DNA of 27,635 nt from BRH-c25 sp964619815 (lineage in GTDB: Bacteria > Bacillota > Clostridia > Lutisporales > Lutisporaceae), in contig CAZUGK010000044.1 of NCBI GenBank assembly GCA_964619815.1, positions 1 to 27,635 of the forward strand, read 5' to 3'. A program made the position numbers and the translations under genes. The notes under the pieces are model-generated. The model was not told the DNA's origin, searched no databases, and saw nothing but the letters and a program-made list of their open reading frames with translations. Each line of letters opens with the position of its first letter. Within the stretch, counting starts at the first letter, position 1. Shown piece by piece: positions 6,288 through 14,221 of this stretch.

Positions 6288-6791
6288 GTTAATTATTATG
6301 TAACCACAGGAGCATTTTACAAATATTATCGTTCAAAAGATGAAATACTGGTTGCCATATTTAATGATAGATATAAAGAACAGTGGAAGCGCTTCTGTGA
6401 TTTAAAAGACAGTTTCAAGCGGGAAGACTATATCGAAATGGATGCAAAAATGAACAAAGGGCTGGCAGACGCTTACGGATATGAATTGCTCAAAGTGTAT
6501 TTTTCGGCTCAGTGGTCTATGGAGGACCAGGGATCATTGTGGAGGATATTGAATGTTGATGAATACGTAAAATATAATCAACAGCTGATTTCTAAATTGG
6601 TAGAGAAGTATCCGACAAAGTTCACTGCGGAAGAAGTTGAGGATATCATTTTAAAAGCTGACAGGGGTGTTTTTTATGATTGGATTTTGAAAAAAGGTAG
6701 GTATGATATTGGAGAAGCTAGCAGACAATTGTTAAAGATCGTGTTTAAGGGCATATTCCCTGACTGGACCGAAGATTCACATTATTGTTAA
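6288..6791 (+). pseudogene. TetR-family regulator without its N-terminus
   Basis: The frame is open directly from the Rid stop codon (6285-6287) to 6791, 167 codons plus stop, but contains no usable start codon before the ATG at 6438. Translating from 6300 gives VTTGAFYKYYRSKDEILVAIF, the recognition helix and helix 4 of a TetR HTH. The first roughly 30 residues (helices 1-2 and the start codon) are missing. The C-terminal ligand-binding part looks intact to ...IFPDWTEDSHYC. A product from ATG 6438 would be a 117-residue protein without the DNA-binding domain and with no good ribosome site. It is most likely a deletion remnant whose breakpoint sits at the Rid stop. Confidence 0.82.
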
Positions 6792-6864
6792 AACAGACCC
6801 CCTTACATTTAGCAAAAGCAATTAAAAGTTTAAACAAAAAATATGCAATGAATTTCAATATGTA

Positions 6865-6893
6865 TTGACATAAGGTAAAATATATCATACAAT
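6865..6893 (+). promoter_or_regulatory. Consensus promoter of the TetR-nitroreductase pair
   Basis: TTGACA (6865-6870), a 17-bp spacer and TACAAT (6888-6893) form a near-consensus sigma-A promoter. The palindrome at 6892-6918 overlaps the end of the -10 and the expected start site. Confidence 0.85.
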
Positions 6894-6918
6894 AAAGTAA
6901 ACTTATAGTTTACTTTAT
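6892..6918. promoter_or_regulatory. Palindromic TetR operator (autoregulation)
   Basis: A perfect 11-bp inverted repeat ATAAAGTAAAC / GTTTACTTTAT (6892-6902 with 6908-6918) is separated by TTATA. It covers the end of the -10 and the +1 region, so a bound repressor would block transcription. TetR family dimers bind such sites, and the regulator gene starts 32 bp downstream. A short CACTAGTG palindrome lies at 6921-6928. Confidence 0.78.
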
Positions 6919-6949
6919 AACACTAGTGTGAATTTGAGAGGTGTAGCTG

Positions 6950-7618
6950 TTGGGAATTAACGAACGTAAGGAAAAGGAAAAGGAAATCCGCAGAAACGAT
7001 ATTATTGAAGCAGCAGAAAGAATCTTTTTTACAAAGGGATATGATAATGCTACGATGGATGATGTGGCGAAAGAGGCTGAGTTCAGCAAGAGAACAGTGT
7101 ATATCTATTTTAATAGTAAAGAGCAGATATATTTTGAAATTATGACAAGGGGATACAAGCTGTTAATCGGTATGCTGAAGAATGATGCACAAGAAGAAAA
7201 AGCCTGTAATGCGATTGAGGAAATAAGACAGATTTCTTTGATACTCTATCGGTTCAGCAAGGATTATCCGGAATACTTCAAGGCAATTATGGAGTATGAA
7301 AATGGTGAAATGGATTTTCAAAAAGGGATTCCGGATCAATCAAGAGAAGAATGCTATGCTCTTGGAGAGGAAATACTGGGACATTTGACGGTCGCACTGG
7401 AAAAGGGCATTGCAGAAGGTTCCATCCGCGGTGATTTGGACGTTGTAAAAACAGCTCTTGCTTTATGGGCTTGTACGATTGGTGTATTTAATACCGCAAA
7501 GAAAAAGGAGAATTATATTAAGAACTATCACAGGACGACATCGGAGGAATTGATATCAGCGGCTTTTCAACTTATCATCAGGTCAATACAAACTGAAAAT
7601 GGAGGAAATCATAGATGA
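6950..7618 (+). CDS. TetR/AcrR-family transcriptional repressor
   Basis: 222 residues from a TTG start at 6950, with GAGAGGTG at 6935-6942 as the ribosome site. The N-terminal HTH is complete: DIIEAAERIFFTKGYDNATM (about 17-36), DVAKEAEFSKRTVYIYF and the helix-4 motif NSKEQIYFEI. The remaining 150 residues form the variable ligand-binding and dimer domain, with no recognisable ligand signature. The gene overlaps the next by 4 nt (ATGA at 7615-7618), so the two proteins are made together. It most likely represses its own two-gene operon through the palindrome at 6892-6918. The inducer is unknown; nitro, quinone or other electrophilic compounds are plausible given the partner gene. Confidence 0.92.
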   Translation: MGINERKEKEKEIRRNDIIEAAERIFFTKGYDNATMDDVAKEAEFSKRTVYIYFNSKEQIYFEIMTRGYKLLIGMLKNDAQEEKACNAIEEIRQISLILYRFSKDYPEYFKAIMEYENGEMDFQKGIPDQSREECYALGEEILGHLTVALEKGIAEGSIRGDLDVVKTALALWACTIGVFNTAKKKENYIKNYHRTTSEELISAAFQLIIRSIQTENGGNHR

Positions 7619-8814
7619 GCAAGTGGACGGTGAAGAAAACGATGACTATTATCCTTTCATGCTTTAGTGCTTTATTAATCATAGCTTTTGCATCCCTATT
7701 CATCATAAGTGGGATTTTTGAGTCCCCAAAGTATTTGGAACCTTGGCAAAAGACCTATTCACAAAAATTTGATGATCCAAGAATACGTCTTGCGGCTCAC
7801 GGCATGCTGTCTGCAAACGGACACAACATGCAGCCATGGAAAATCCGGCTGGACAAGGATGATCCCATGGTATTTTACCTATACGCCGATAGCGACCGTT
7901 TAACAAAAGAGGTGGATCCTTTTGCACGGCAAATGATGATTACACAAGGCACATTTTTGGAGTACGTCAATATCGCCGGAGAAGAATTAGGTTATAAAAT
8001 TGCAGTGGAGTTATTTCCAGAGGGTGGCTATAACGAACAAAAGCTGTCTGAGAGCATGAAAATCAAACCGGTGGCAAAAATCATGCTTACGAAAGACAAG
8101 CCTCAAAGCAGCCCTCTTTATGATTTCATGTTTATGCCGGACACAAACAGGGCAGCATATCAATCAACGAAGTTAACCTCTGAACAGCTAAAACAGTTGG
8201 AAAACATCAGTGACGGCGCCAATATGCCGATAAAGATTTTTCAAGATAAAGAAAACATTGATAAATTGGGAAGCTATGCAATGAAGGGGGCGACCATAGA
8301 AGCGGGCGTGAATCGTGTTATGCAGGAATCGAAAAATATCTTTCGCGCTAATGAGTACCAAAAAAATAAATATCGTTATGGCTTTTCTGTCGAAGGGCAG
8401 GGGACTTCAGGCATCATGCGGCACCTCATGCAGGGCTTGGTTACGCTCTTTCCTTCGATGAACAGCGGGAAAGCTGCATCGGATCTCTTTATTCAGTATA
8501 CCCGGACATCGGTGGACAACACACCAGCTTATGCCATGATTATTACGGGTGACAATAGCCGTTCAAGCCAGGTCAAAAGCGGTATGCTTTACAGTAGATT
8601 GATACTGACAGCTCGCCGTTTGGGTTTTGTTATGCAGCCTCTCAGTCAGGTTCTGGAGGAATACCCCGAAATGAAAGAGCAATACAGCAGCATCCACCGT
8701 GACTACGCTTCGGGTGGAGGTACCATTCAGATGCTCGTTCGTTTGGGCAAGCCTACAAAAGAAGTCCCGCAAAGCATGAGACGCGATGTGACGGATTTGA
8801 TAGTTGGAGAATAA
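7615..8814 (+). CDS. Membrane-anchored nitroreductase-fold (Acg-like) protein
   Basis: 399 residues. An N-terminal hydrophobic helix (about 11-33) after KWTVKK makes a signal anchor, which places the body of the protein outside the cytoplasmic membrane unless cleaved. The rest resembles the Acg (Rv2032/Rv3131) branch of flavin nitroreductases: RLAAHGMLSANGHNMQPWKI (about 58-77), where HNMQPW is the family N-x-QPW FMN-contact motif, and a C-terminal SGMLYSRLILTARRLGFVMQPL block (about 323-344) typical of these proteins. Acg-type proteins are double-length with a lid and may sequester FMN rather than reduce nitro groups. The transmembrane anchor is unusual for the fold. Translationally coupled to the TetR gene. 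Substrate and activity cannot be read from the sequence. Confidence 0.78.
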   Translation: MSKWTVKKTMTIILSCFSALLIIAFASLFIISGIFESPKYLEPWQKTYSQKFDDPRIRLAAHGMLSANGHNMQPWKIRLDKDDPMVFYLYADSDRLTKEVDPFARQMMITQGTFLEYVNIAGEELGYKIAVELFPEGGYNEQKLSESMKIKPVAKIMLTKDKPQSSPLYDFMFMPDTNRAAYQSTKLTSEQLKQLENISDGANMPIKIFQDKENIDKLGSYAMKGATIEAGVNRVMQESKNIFRANEYQKNKYRYGFSVEGQGTSGIMRHLMQGLVTLFPSMNSGKAASDLFIQYTRTSVDNTPAYAMIITGDNSRSSQVKSGMLYSRLILTARRLGFVMQPLSQVLEEYPEMKEQYSSIHRDYASGGGTIQMLVRLGKPTKEVPQSMRRDVTDLIVGE

Positions 8815-8852
8815 AGCTGTTATACGAAAACTGCGGGATTATGATAAAAGCA

Positions 8853-8881
8853 TTGACAAGCAGCAATGGGAATGATATCTT
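8853..8881 (+). promoter_or_regulatory. Probable promoter of the XRE-cupin gene
   Basis: TTGACA (8853-8858), a 17-bp spacer and TATCTT (8876-8881). Downstream, GTTATA (8895-8900) and TATAAC (8916-8921) form an inverted repeat with a 15-bp gap that could be an operator. I see no terminator between the nitroreductase stop at 8814 and this promoter. Confidence 0.6.
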
Positions 8882-8958
8882 TAACTCAATATATGTTATA
8901 GCGCACAAAATATCATATAACAAATATGTGTGAAGATATTTAGAGAGGTTGATGTAAA

Positions 8959-9507
8959 TTGAATGATCCAACTTCAAATATAGGGTCCGTTTTGAAAAGA
9001 GTAAGATTTGAGAGATATTTGACTTTAGAAGAGACATCCAGCTTGACCGGAGTAAGTAAAGCGATGTTGGGACAAATCGAGAGAGGTGAATCAAACCCCA
9101 CAATATCAATATTATGGAAGATTGCTACGGGTTTGCGGATTTCATTTTCAGAGATATTGGGAAGTGAAGCAAATAATTATGCGGCAGTACCAATAGACCG
9201 CATTGAGCCTGTATATGAATCGGATGGAAAAATGATATTATATGATGTATTTCCCTTCAACCCGATATCAGGATTTGAATATTTCTATATAAAACTGCTT
9301 CCTGGTGCCGAACATACTTCCACACCTCATCAGAACTCAACGGAAGAATATGTTGTGGTAACAAAGGGTACCCTGGTGATGACAGTGGGAGAACAGACCT
9401 TTGAACTTTCAGCTCCGTCAGCATTAAAATTCAAAGCAAATATCGAGCATACTTATAGTAATCCATATGACGCCGAAGTTATACTTCAGAGTATAGTCAA
9501 ATATTAG
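8959..9507 (+). CDS. XRE-family regulator with C-terminal cupin sensor
   Basis: 182 residues from a TTG at 8959; AGAGAGG (8942-8948) is 10 nt upstream, and no in-frame ATG gives the full HTH. The N-terminal HTH_3 domain covers about residues 8-62 with LEETSSLTGVSKAMLGQIERG as the helix-turn-helix. The C-terminal Cupin_2 domain covers about 105-180, with the HTSTPHQNSTEEYVVVTKG metal/ligand motif. HTH-cupin regulators sense a small molecule in the cupin barrel and usually control the adjacent catabolic genes. The next gene is the glycyl radical enzyme, in the same direction but separated by a terminator, so this is the likely local regulator of that system. Confidence 0.9.
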   Translation: MNDPTSNIGSVLKRVRFERYLTLEETSSLTGVSKAMLGQIERGESNPTISILWKIATGLRISFSEILGSEANNYAAVPIDRIEPVYESDGKMILYDVFPFNPISGFEYFYIKLLPGAEHTSTPHQNSTEEYVVVTKGTLVMTVGEQTFELSAPSALKFKANIEHTYSNPYDAEVILQSIVKY

Positions 9508-9510
9508 TAT

Positions 9511-9548
9511 AAATCCAGAATGTCAGTTATATATTCTGGATTTAATTT
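9511..9548 (+). terminator. Terminator after the XRE-cupin gene
   Basis: A perfect 11-bp stem AAATCCAGAAT / ATTCTGGATTT (9511-9521 with 9533-9543), 11-nt loop, is followed by AATTT. It separates the regulator from the glycyl radical enzyme and implies a separate promoter for the latter, or control by read-through. Confidence 0.72.
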
Positions 9549-9559
9549 AAAACTCCTGG

Positions 9560-9588
9560 ACGCTAAAACGAACAAAAAGCGTTAAAAC
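9560..9588. promoter_or_regulatory. Candidate operator upstream of the glycyl radical enzyme
   Basis: ACGCT (9560-9564) and AGCGT (9578-9582) form an inverted repeat. The same stretch also holds a direct repeat, CGCTAAAAC (9561-9569) and CGTTAAAAC (9580-9588), spaced 19 bp apart. It lies between the terminator and the start of the radical enzyme, where the HTH-cupin regulator might bind. I could not find a convincing -35/-10 pair around it. Confidence 0.35.
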
Positions 9589-9615
9589 ATATTGCCGAAA
9601 TGAAAGGAGAAAATT

Positions 9616-11985
9616 ATGCTTACAGAAAGAATTGAATCAGCCCGGCAGAATTATATTAATGCAAAGCCAGTAATTTCCTATGAAAGAGCAAGAATATGGA
9701 CAGAGTCGCACAAGGAAACGGAAGGGGAATCAGTTCCCATAAGGAGAGCCAAAGCTTTCAGGACTTGCTGCGGGGAGCTGGAGGTTACCATTTTTGACGG
9801 GGAGCTTATTGTCGGAGTTATCGGCGAATTTAGGAAATGCGGTATTTTAACTCCCGAATTCTCATGGACCTGGGTAGACAGAGAAATGGATAATTTTGAT
9901 AAAAGAGTACAGGATCCATATATTATGTCAGACGAGCAAAGGGACTTCGTCAGAAAAAACATATTCCCATACTGGAAAGGAAAATCCTTGGAAGAAGCAT
10001 TTTTGGCCCAGCTGCCTGAAGAAACTGCAAAAGTTGTAGTGGATACCGGTTATGTTGATAATGATTCAAAATGGAGACAGGCTGTCGGTGAAATAACACC
10101 GGACTATCAGGATGTCCTGTTCAAAAAAGGTTTCGGAGGTATAATCAGGGAAGCAAAAGAGCATCTTGCCCGGCTGTCACCTGCGTCTGCAGAGGACATG
10201 AAGAAGAAGGACTTTTACAATTCAATTATTATTACCTCGGAAGGCATTATTGAACTTGCAAACAGATATTCTGAAAAAGCAAGAGAAATGGCAGCAGCAG
10301 AGAAAAACCAAACAAGAAAGGAAGAGCTTTTGAAAATAGCTGACATATGCAGCAGGGTACCTGAAAATCCTCCGGCAACCTTCTATGAAGCTGTTCAATT
10401 CGTGTGGTTCACACAGCTTGGCGGAATAATATCAGAAAACCCGCTTGCACTCAATGTAGGCAGGTTTGATCAGTTTATGTATCCATTCTACAAAGCTGAT
10501 ATTGAAAAAGGGATTATGACAAAGGATCAGATTCTGGAGCTCATTGAAGCACTTTGGCTAAAACTGTCTGAATGGGTTTGGACAATATCGGCAAATACAG
10601 CTGAATTCTTTGCCGGATACAATCAATTTCAGAACCTGACAGTTGGCGGCAAAACCAGAGAAGGGAAAGATGCTGCCAATGACCTATCCTATATGTGTTT
10701 GAAAGCTACTGAGACAGTGAAAACCCACCAGCCGGGGCTTAGTGTCAGAATACACCAGGATTGTCCAACCGAATTCCTGGATGCCGTAACTTATTTGGTA
10801 AGCAAAGGTACAGGCTTTCCTGCAATTCACAGTGATAACGCAGGATATCAAATGCTTGTAAATGCAGGCTATGAGCCGGAAGATGCAAGAGATTGGAACA
10901 ATTGCGGTTGTGTAGTTCCACATTTCCGCAAAACAGGCGAATGGACTTCAGCGGTAAACATTAATTTTACTGCGGCCCTTGAGTTTGCATTGAATCAGGG
11001 TAAGAGCAGGATATCAGGAGAAAAAATAGGCTTGGATGAAAAAAATCCTGCAGGCTTTGAAACCTACGAAGAAGTTGAAAGTGCGTTCTACAAGCAATTT
11101 GACTATTTAATTGAACAGTCGGTGATAGCTACTTTATTAGCGCAAAAGCTTCATAAGGAAATGGTTCCGAGACCATTCCTATCATCGTGTATAGAAGAAT
11201 GTATGACAAGCGGAAAAGATCTGGTTGATGCAGGTGCAAAATACAACCTGGGACCGGTTCTTACAGGTATAGGGCTGGCTGTAACATCTAATTCCCTGGT
11301 TGCAGTCAGGAAGCTTGTATTCGAAGATAAGATCACTGACATGGAAACTATCATAAAAGCACTTGATGCAAATTGGGAAGGGTACGAAGAGTTGAGGCAA
11401 TTGGCTCTCGCTGTGCCAAAGTACGGCAATGATATTGACTATGTGGATGATATCGCTGTTAAGATGGCAAATCACTATTACAAAGAAGGGCACAAGTATA
11501 GAGACATCAACGGCAATAATTTCAACACTGCTTTTATGGGAATTTCAAATTACCTGCCGACAGGAAAAGTCGTTGGAGCAACTCCATGCGGCAGAAAAGC
11601 CAAAGAACCATTATCTGAAGGAGTGTCGCCCTTTGCCGGTTCGGACACCTCTACTCCATTGGCTGCAATGCGTTCCGCAGCAAAACTTAATCAGGATGTG
11701 CATTCCGGAGGGACGTTATTAAACTTGAGATTGAATGAAGACCTGGTAAAAACAAAAAGAGGGCAAAGCAACTTAGGGGCAATGATACAGACCTTCTTTT
11801 CACTTGGAGCCTTCCATGTTCAATTCAATACAATATCTACTGAGACTTTGCGCAAAGCACAGGAGCATCCGGAAAATTACAGGGACTTATTAGTCAGGGT
11901 TGCAGGCTACAGCACACAATTTGTTAACCTGTCCAGGTCAATGCAGGATGCAATTATTGCAAGAACAGCTCACGAAAGCTTTTAG
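9616..11985 (+). CDS. Glycyl radical enzyme of unassigned specificity
   Basis: 789 residues, complete, with GGAGA 7 nt before ATG 9616. The radical loop RVAGYS (761-766) supplies Gly764, which is converted to a glycyl radical by the activase encoded next. The thiyl-radical Cys is Cys432 in NNCGCVVP (428-435), with a second Cys at 430. Length and both positions match the glycerol dehydratase / trans-4-hydroxyproline dehydratase (HypD) size class. Those eliminases carry Cys-x-Glu, the Glu acting as base; here residue 434 is Val. The G-H-x-x-P-(D/N)-Y segment of that class reads GEITPDY (158-164), with Glu for His. It is therefore not a simple dehydratase, not PFL (no Cys-Cys pair) and not an hydroxyphenylacetate decarboxylase (no small subunit, shorter). 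There is no proC and no microcompartment gene beside it. The enzyme class is certain; the substrate is unknown. Confidence 0.93.
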   Translation: MLTERIESARQNYINAKPVISYERARIWTESHKETEGESVPIRRAKAFRTCCGELEVTIFDGELIVGVIGEFRKCGILTPEFSWTWVDREMDNFDKRVQDPYIMSDEQRDFVRKNIFPYWKGKSLEEAFLAQLPEETAKVVVDTGYVDNDSKWRQAVGEITPDYQDVLFKKGFGGIIREAKEHLARLSPASAEDMKKKDFYNSIIITSEGIIELANRYSEKAREMAAAEKNQTRKEELLKIADICSRVPENPPATFYEAVQFVWFTQLGGIISENPLALNVGRFDQFMYPFYKADIEKGIMTKDQILELIEALWLKLSEWVWTISANTAEFFAGYNQFQNLTVGGKTREGKDAANDLSYMCLKATETVKTHQPGLSVRIHQDCPTEFLDAVTYLVSKGTGFPAIHSDNAGYQMLVNAGYEPEDARDWNNCGCVVPHFRKTGEWTSAVNINFTAALEFALNQGKSRISGEKIGLDEKNPAGFETYEEVESAFYKQFDYLIEQSVIATLLAQKLHKEMVPRPFLSSCIEECMTSGKDLVDAGAKYNLGPVLTGIGLAVTSNSLVAVRKLVFEDKITDMETIIKALDANWEGYEELRQLALAVPKYGNDIDYVDDIAVKMANHYYKEGHKYRDINGNNFNTAFMGISNYLPTGKVVGATPCGRKAKEPLSEGVSPFAGSDTSTPLAAMRSAAKLNQDVHSGGTLLNLRLNEDLVKTKRGQSNLGAMIQTFFSLGAFHVQFNTISTETLRKAQEHPENYRDLLVRVAGYSTQFVNLSRSMQDAIIARTAHESF

Positions 11986-11994
11986 AGGGATTAT

Positions 11995-12900
11995 ATGAAT
12001 GAAACAAGCGGATATTTTATGGAACTGCAGAATTTCTCTGTTAACGACGGAAATGGAATAAGAACGATTGTTTTTTTTGCCGGTTGTCCTCTTAGATGCC
12101 ACTGGTGCTCCAATCCGGAAAGCTATACAAGCCGCGGCAAGGTTGGGTTCTACGAAAAGACATGTATAAACTGCGGAAGATGTGTACGGGTATGCCCCTG
12201 CGGAGTGGGCGTGAACTTAAACGATCCTTTTGAAAGGAGAAAGTGTAAAGCCTGCGGGCTTTGTGCGGATACTTGCCCCACAGGCAGCAGAAAGAATCTG
12301 ATTCATCATTATACCAGTGAACAAATATTAAAAATGATTGAAAAGCAAAAAATATTTTACAGGTATTCTAGCGGCGGCGTTACCTTCTCCGGTGGTGAAG
12401 CAACCATGCAAAAAGATATGCTGAGGGAGCTTGTGTATGAACTATATGATCAGGCTGTGGACTTAGCCATAGAAACTTCCGGGTACTTTGATTTTGATGA
12501 AGTAAAGGACATACTGGGAAAACTAAACTTGATATTTGTAGACATAAAACATATGGACAGCAGTAAGCATAAGTTATACACAGGGGTCGGCAATGAAAGG
12601 ATATTGGAAAACATATCAAGGCTTAATGCAGTAAAAGTACCTGTGGTAGTGCGCATACCGGTTATTGACGGAGTGAACTCGGATATAGATAATATAAGAA
12701 AAACTGCACGATTTGTTAAAGCTCATATTGATGCACCCAAAATAGAGCTGCTGCCGTATCACTTATTCGGTACAGGCAAATATGAGGCTCTTGGTTTGGA
12801 AAAACCGTCAGTTCAGTATAAAACTCCATCACAGGAGTATTTGAGGGAATTAAGCAAAAGAGTAGAAAATGAAGGTGTAGAAGTAGTCAGTTATAAGTAA
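11995..12900 (+). CDS. Glycyl radical enzyme activase (radical SAM)
   Basis: 301 residues, starting 9 nt after the radical enzyme stop, with GAGGG as ribosome site. The radical SAM cluster motif is CPLRCHWC (CxxxCxxC, about 31-38), preceded by NDGNGIRTIVFFAGC, the family signature for activases. Two further 4Fe-4S sites follow in a ferredoxin-like insert: CINCGRCVRVCP (about 57-68) and CKACGLCADTCP (about 86-97). SGGVTFSGGEATMQ is the GGE motif that binds the SAM methionine. It abstracts a hydrogen from Gly764 of the partner through a 5'-deoxyadenosyl radical. The double-cluster insert is typical of activases of non-PFL radical enzymes such as dehydratases, CutC and decarboxylases. Confidence 0.95.
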   Translation: MNETSGYFMELQNFSVNDGNGIRTIVFFAGCPLRCHWCSNPESYTSRGKVGFYEKTCINCGRCVRVCPCGVGVNLNDPFERRKCKACGLCADTCPTGSRKNLIHHYTSEQILKMIEKQKIFYRYSSGGVTFSGGEATMQKDMLRELVYELYDQAVDLAIETSGYFDFDEVKDILGKLNLIFVDIKHMDSSKHKLYTGVGNERILENISRLNAVKVPVVVRIPVIDGVNSDIDNIRKTARFVKAHIDAPKIELLPYHLFGTGKYEALGLEKPSVQYKTPSQEYLRELSKRVENEGVEVVSYK

Positions 12901-12955
12901 ATTGATGCAAGGTACGCACTTTTGGGATACTGTGCGATGTACTGTAGTTATCCAA

Positions 12956-14221
12956 TCATTTTCTAAAGTCTATTCTTTTCTCTTCATTTTCAAGGTTTAC
13001 TGTAGTGACGGACGGAATCGTACTTGCGATTACTTTTCCTTTTCTGATTGAGTAGAGGACAGGTACTTGCCTTCTTAATGCATCATAGCCGTTTTCTGCA
13101 GGTAGAATAATTAAATTTCCTGGCTTTCCTTCCTCAATACCATATTCTTCAAGTATATTCATGGCTCTTGCACTGTTTTGCGTGATGAGTCGAAGGGATT
13201 CATTTATTTCACTATAGCCCATCATCTGGCAGATATGAAGCCCCATGTGAAGCACCTGGAGCATATTTCCCGTGCCCAAGGGATACCAGGGGTCGAATAT
13301 ATCATCATGCCCAAAACACACATTCAGCCCGGCCTCAAGGAGTTCCTTCACTCTTGTTATGCCTCTTCTTTTAGGATAAGTATCGAACCTTCCTTGAAGA
13401 TGTATGTTTACAAGGGGGTTCGCAACAAAGTTTATATTTGAAAGCTTTAAGAGCCTGAACAACTTATAGGTATAAGCATTGTTGTAGGAATGCATTGCTG
13501 TTGTGTGACTGGCTGTAACCCTTTCTCCCATACCATACTCATAAGCTCTTGCAGCTAATACTTCAATGAATCTGGATTGTTCATCATCAATCTCATCACA
13601 ATGGACATCAATTAACTTATTGTACTTCTGTGCTAATTCAAAGGCTTTATCTATGGACTGAACTCCATATTCTCTTGTGAATTCAAAATGAGGGATTGCT
13701 CCGACTACATCTGCTCCAAGCTTTATTGCTTCTTCTAAAATTTCACTGCCTTTGGGATAGGATAAGATCCCTTCCTGCGGGAAAGCAACTATTTGCAGAG
13801 TGACATACTCCTTCATTTCTTCCTTTAGCTCAAGCATAGCCTTGAGTGCTGTCAACTCCGGGTCTGTAACATCAATGTGGGTTCTGACAAATTGAATGCC
13901 ATTGGCAATTTGCCAGGTAAGGGTGCATTTTGCTCTTTTCTTTACATCCTCCTTTGAAAGCATAGGCTTTCTTTCTGCCCAGCACTGAATACCTTCAAAG
14001 AGGGTTCCGCTCTCATTCCACCTTGGCTCTCCTGCCGTTAAGGTGGCATCAAGGTGAATATGGGGTTCAACAAAGGGAGGACAAGCAAGTTCGCCCTTTG
14101 CATCTATTATTTCTTCTCCTCCGGCATCGATTGACCTATCAATTTTAATGATTGTACCGTTTTTTATCAATATATCAAAAAATCCTTCTTTATTTTGTAA
14201 TAGTACATTTTTAACTAACAT
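12956..14221 (-). CDS. codA: Cytosine deaminase
   Basis: 421 residues, very close to E. coli CodA over its whole length. It hydrolyses cytosine to uracil and ammonia in the cytoplasm and supplies uracil for pyrimidine salvage. The amidohydrolase metal site is visible: FVEPHIHLDATLTAGEP (about 50-66) with the HxH pair, VHCDEIDDEQSRF (about 206-218), SHTTAMHSY and CFGHDDIFDPWYPLG (about 302-316), where the HDD Asp binds the metal. ATGTTAGTTAA is shared with the end of codB (11-nt overlap), so translation is coupled; TAGGAGA precedes the ATG. The creatinine-deaminase activity reported for some CodA relatives cannot be excluded, but codB and the PyrR control upstream favour cytosine. Confidence 0.95.
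   Translation of the reverse strand: MLVKNVLLQNKEGFFDILIKNGTIIKIDRSIDAGGEEIIDAKGELACPPFVEPHIHLDATLTAGEPRWNESGTLFEGIQCWAERKPMLSKEDVKKRAKCTLTWQIANGIQFVRTHIDVTDPELTALKAMLELKEEMKEYVTLQIVAFPQEGILSYPKGSEILEEAIKLGADVVGAIPHFEFTREYGVQSIDKAFELAQKYNKLIDVHCDEIDDEQSRFIEVLAARAYEYGMGERVTASHTTAMHSYNNAYTYKLFRLLKLSNINFVANPLVNIHLQGRFDTYPKRRGITRVKELLEAGLNVCFGHDDIFDPWYPLGTGNMLQVLHMGLHICQMMGYSEINESLRLITQNSARAMNILEEYGIEEGKPGNLIILPAENGYDALRRQVPVLYSIRKGKVIASTIPSVTTVNLENEEKRIDFRK

Noticed and set aside
6438..6791. An intact 117-residue protein starting at ATG 6438
   Set aside because: The TetR frame continues upstream into HTH sequence, and no Shine-Dalgarno precedes 6438; a truncated gene explains it better.
9616..11985. 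Calling the glycyl radical enzyme PFL, HypD, CutC or hydroxyphenylacetate decarboxylase
   Set aside because: No Cys-Cys pair (PFL), no Cys-x-Glu (dehydratases, CutC), no small subunit and too short (decarboxylase), and no diagnostic neighbours.
12901..12955. Terminator between the converging activase and codA genes
   Set aside because: CGCAC/GTGCG pairing exists, but the stem is short and broken and there is no T tract; too weak to annotate.
13178..13441. 87-codon plus-strand frame inside codA
   Set aside because: Shadow of codA without a ribosome site.
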